Position numbers and translations under genes: made by a program
The notes under the pieces: generated by a model
The model's input: only the letters and a program-made list of their open reading frames with translations
The model's database searches: none
What the model was told of the DNA's origin: nothing
Origin: Bacteroidetes bacterium HGW-Bacteroidetes-7
GTDB lineage: Bacteria > Bacteroidota > Bacteroidia > Bacteroidales > UBA932
Assembly (NCBI GenBank): GCA_002842465.1
Contig: PHDA01000005.1
Location: forward strand, 45,112 to 109,111
Length of the DNA stretch: 64,000 nt
Direction of reading: 5' to 3'
Shown here: one piece after another, positions 63,927 to 64,000 of the stretch
How the letters are laid out: the number at the start of each line of letters is the position of its first letter
How positions within the stretch are numbered: position 1 is the stretch's first letter

Positions 63927-64000
63927 ATGGGACAAAAGACAAATCCTATATCAAACCGACTTGGTATTATCCGTGGCTGGGACTCTAACTGGTACGGTGG
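63927..64000 (+). CDS. rpsC: 30S ribosomal protein S3, 3'-truncated by window edge
   Basis: The start MGQKTNPISNRLGIIRGWDS follows rplV by one base and matches S3. The gene continues past the window. Confidence 0.95.
   Translation, partial: MGQKTNPISNRLGIIRGWDSNWYG

Noticed and set aside
1..64000. CRISPR array, prophage or integrase/transposase gene
   Set aside because: No regular spaced repeats and no integrase, transposase or phage structural gene were found on either strand.

Overview
The window is a chromosomal segment from a member of the Bacteroidota, most likely order Bacteroidales. The evidence is a Sus-type outer-membrane lipoprotein locus, an Oar-like TonB-dependent receptor, Bacteroidota families (DUF4843, PKD-like lipoprotein, DUF4254), weak or absent Shine-Dalgarno sites, and repeated promoters of the Bacteroidota form TTTG-N19/20-TAnnTTTG (at rpsL, rplC, metK and tRNA-Gly). 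No genus can be assigned from the sequence alone.

Layout. 1-7.8 kb: tail of a SusC/D-type operon, with a DUF4843 lipoprotein, a PKD-like lipoprotein and two tandem large metalloprotease-family proteins; the second has lost all three zinc-binding histidines. 7.8-10.1 kb: a repeat-rich, gene-poor stretch with three inverted-repeat pairs, duplicated terminator/repeat modules and an AT-rich orphan lipoprotein. 10.1-16 kb: small membrane proteins with a winged-helix regulator, an outer-membrane barrel, a papain-like peptidase and a Nudix/winged-helix regulator. 16.2-27.7 kb: a defence island made of an SNF2 helicase, an AlbA_2/GHKL-ATPase protein, a type III-like Mod methyltransferase, a Res helicase-nuclease, a SIR2-like protein and a dNTP triphosphohydrolase, ending beside tRNA-Met. 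27.9-31.3 kb: rpsJ, fusA, rpsG and rpsL on the minus strand. 31.4-60.6 kb: housekeeping and metabolism, including ornithine aminotransferase with a citrulline hydrolase-like enzyme, arginine deiminase, class III fructose bisphosphatase, a hybrid histidine kinase, superoxide dismutase, a MATE exporter, RsgA, a prenyl diphosphate synthase, a heptosyltransferase-like enzyme, a U32 protein, metK with a SAM-II riboswitch, a TonB receptor, mannose-1-phosphate guanylyltransferase, a tricorn-like protease, pheS, tRNA-Gly, tRNA-Leu and MarC. 60.8-64 kb: start of the S10 operon (rplC to rpsC) on the plus strand.

How the parts work together. The str block and the rest of the S10 operon, normally contiguous in this phylum (rpsL-rpsG-fusA-rpsJ-rplC...), are about 32.5 kb apart and in opposite orientation. 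A single inversion with one endpoint between rpsJ and rplC would produce this arrangement, and each half now has its own strong promoter. ArcA, the CtlX-like hydrolase and RocD could together convert arginine through citrulline and ornithine to glutamate semialdehyde.

Most notable: the six-gene defence cluster, where a type III-like restriction system is extended at both ends; the inverted-repeat pairs at 8.3 and 9.9 kb, whose arms differ between pairs but match perfectly within each pair; the SAM-II riboswitch placed right after a textbook promoter; and the catalytically dead metzincin paralogue.
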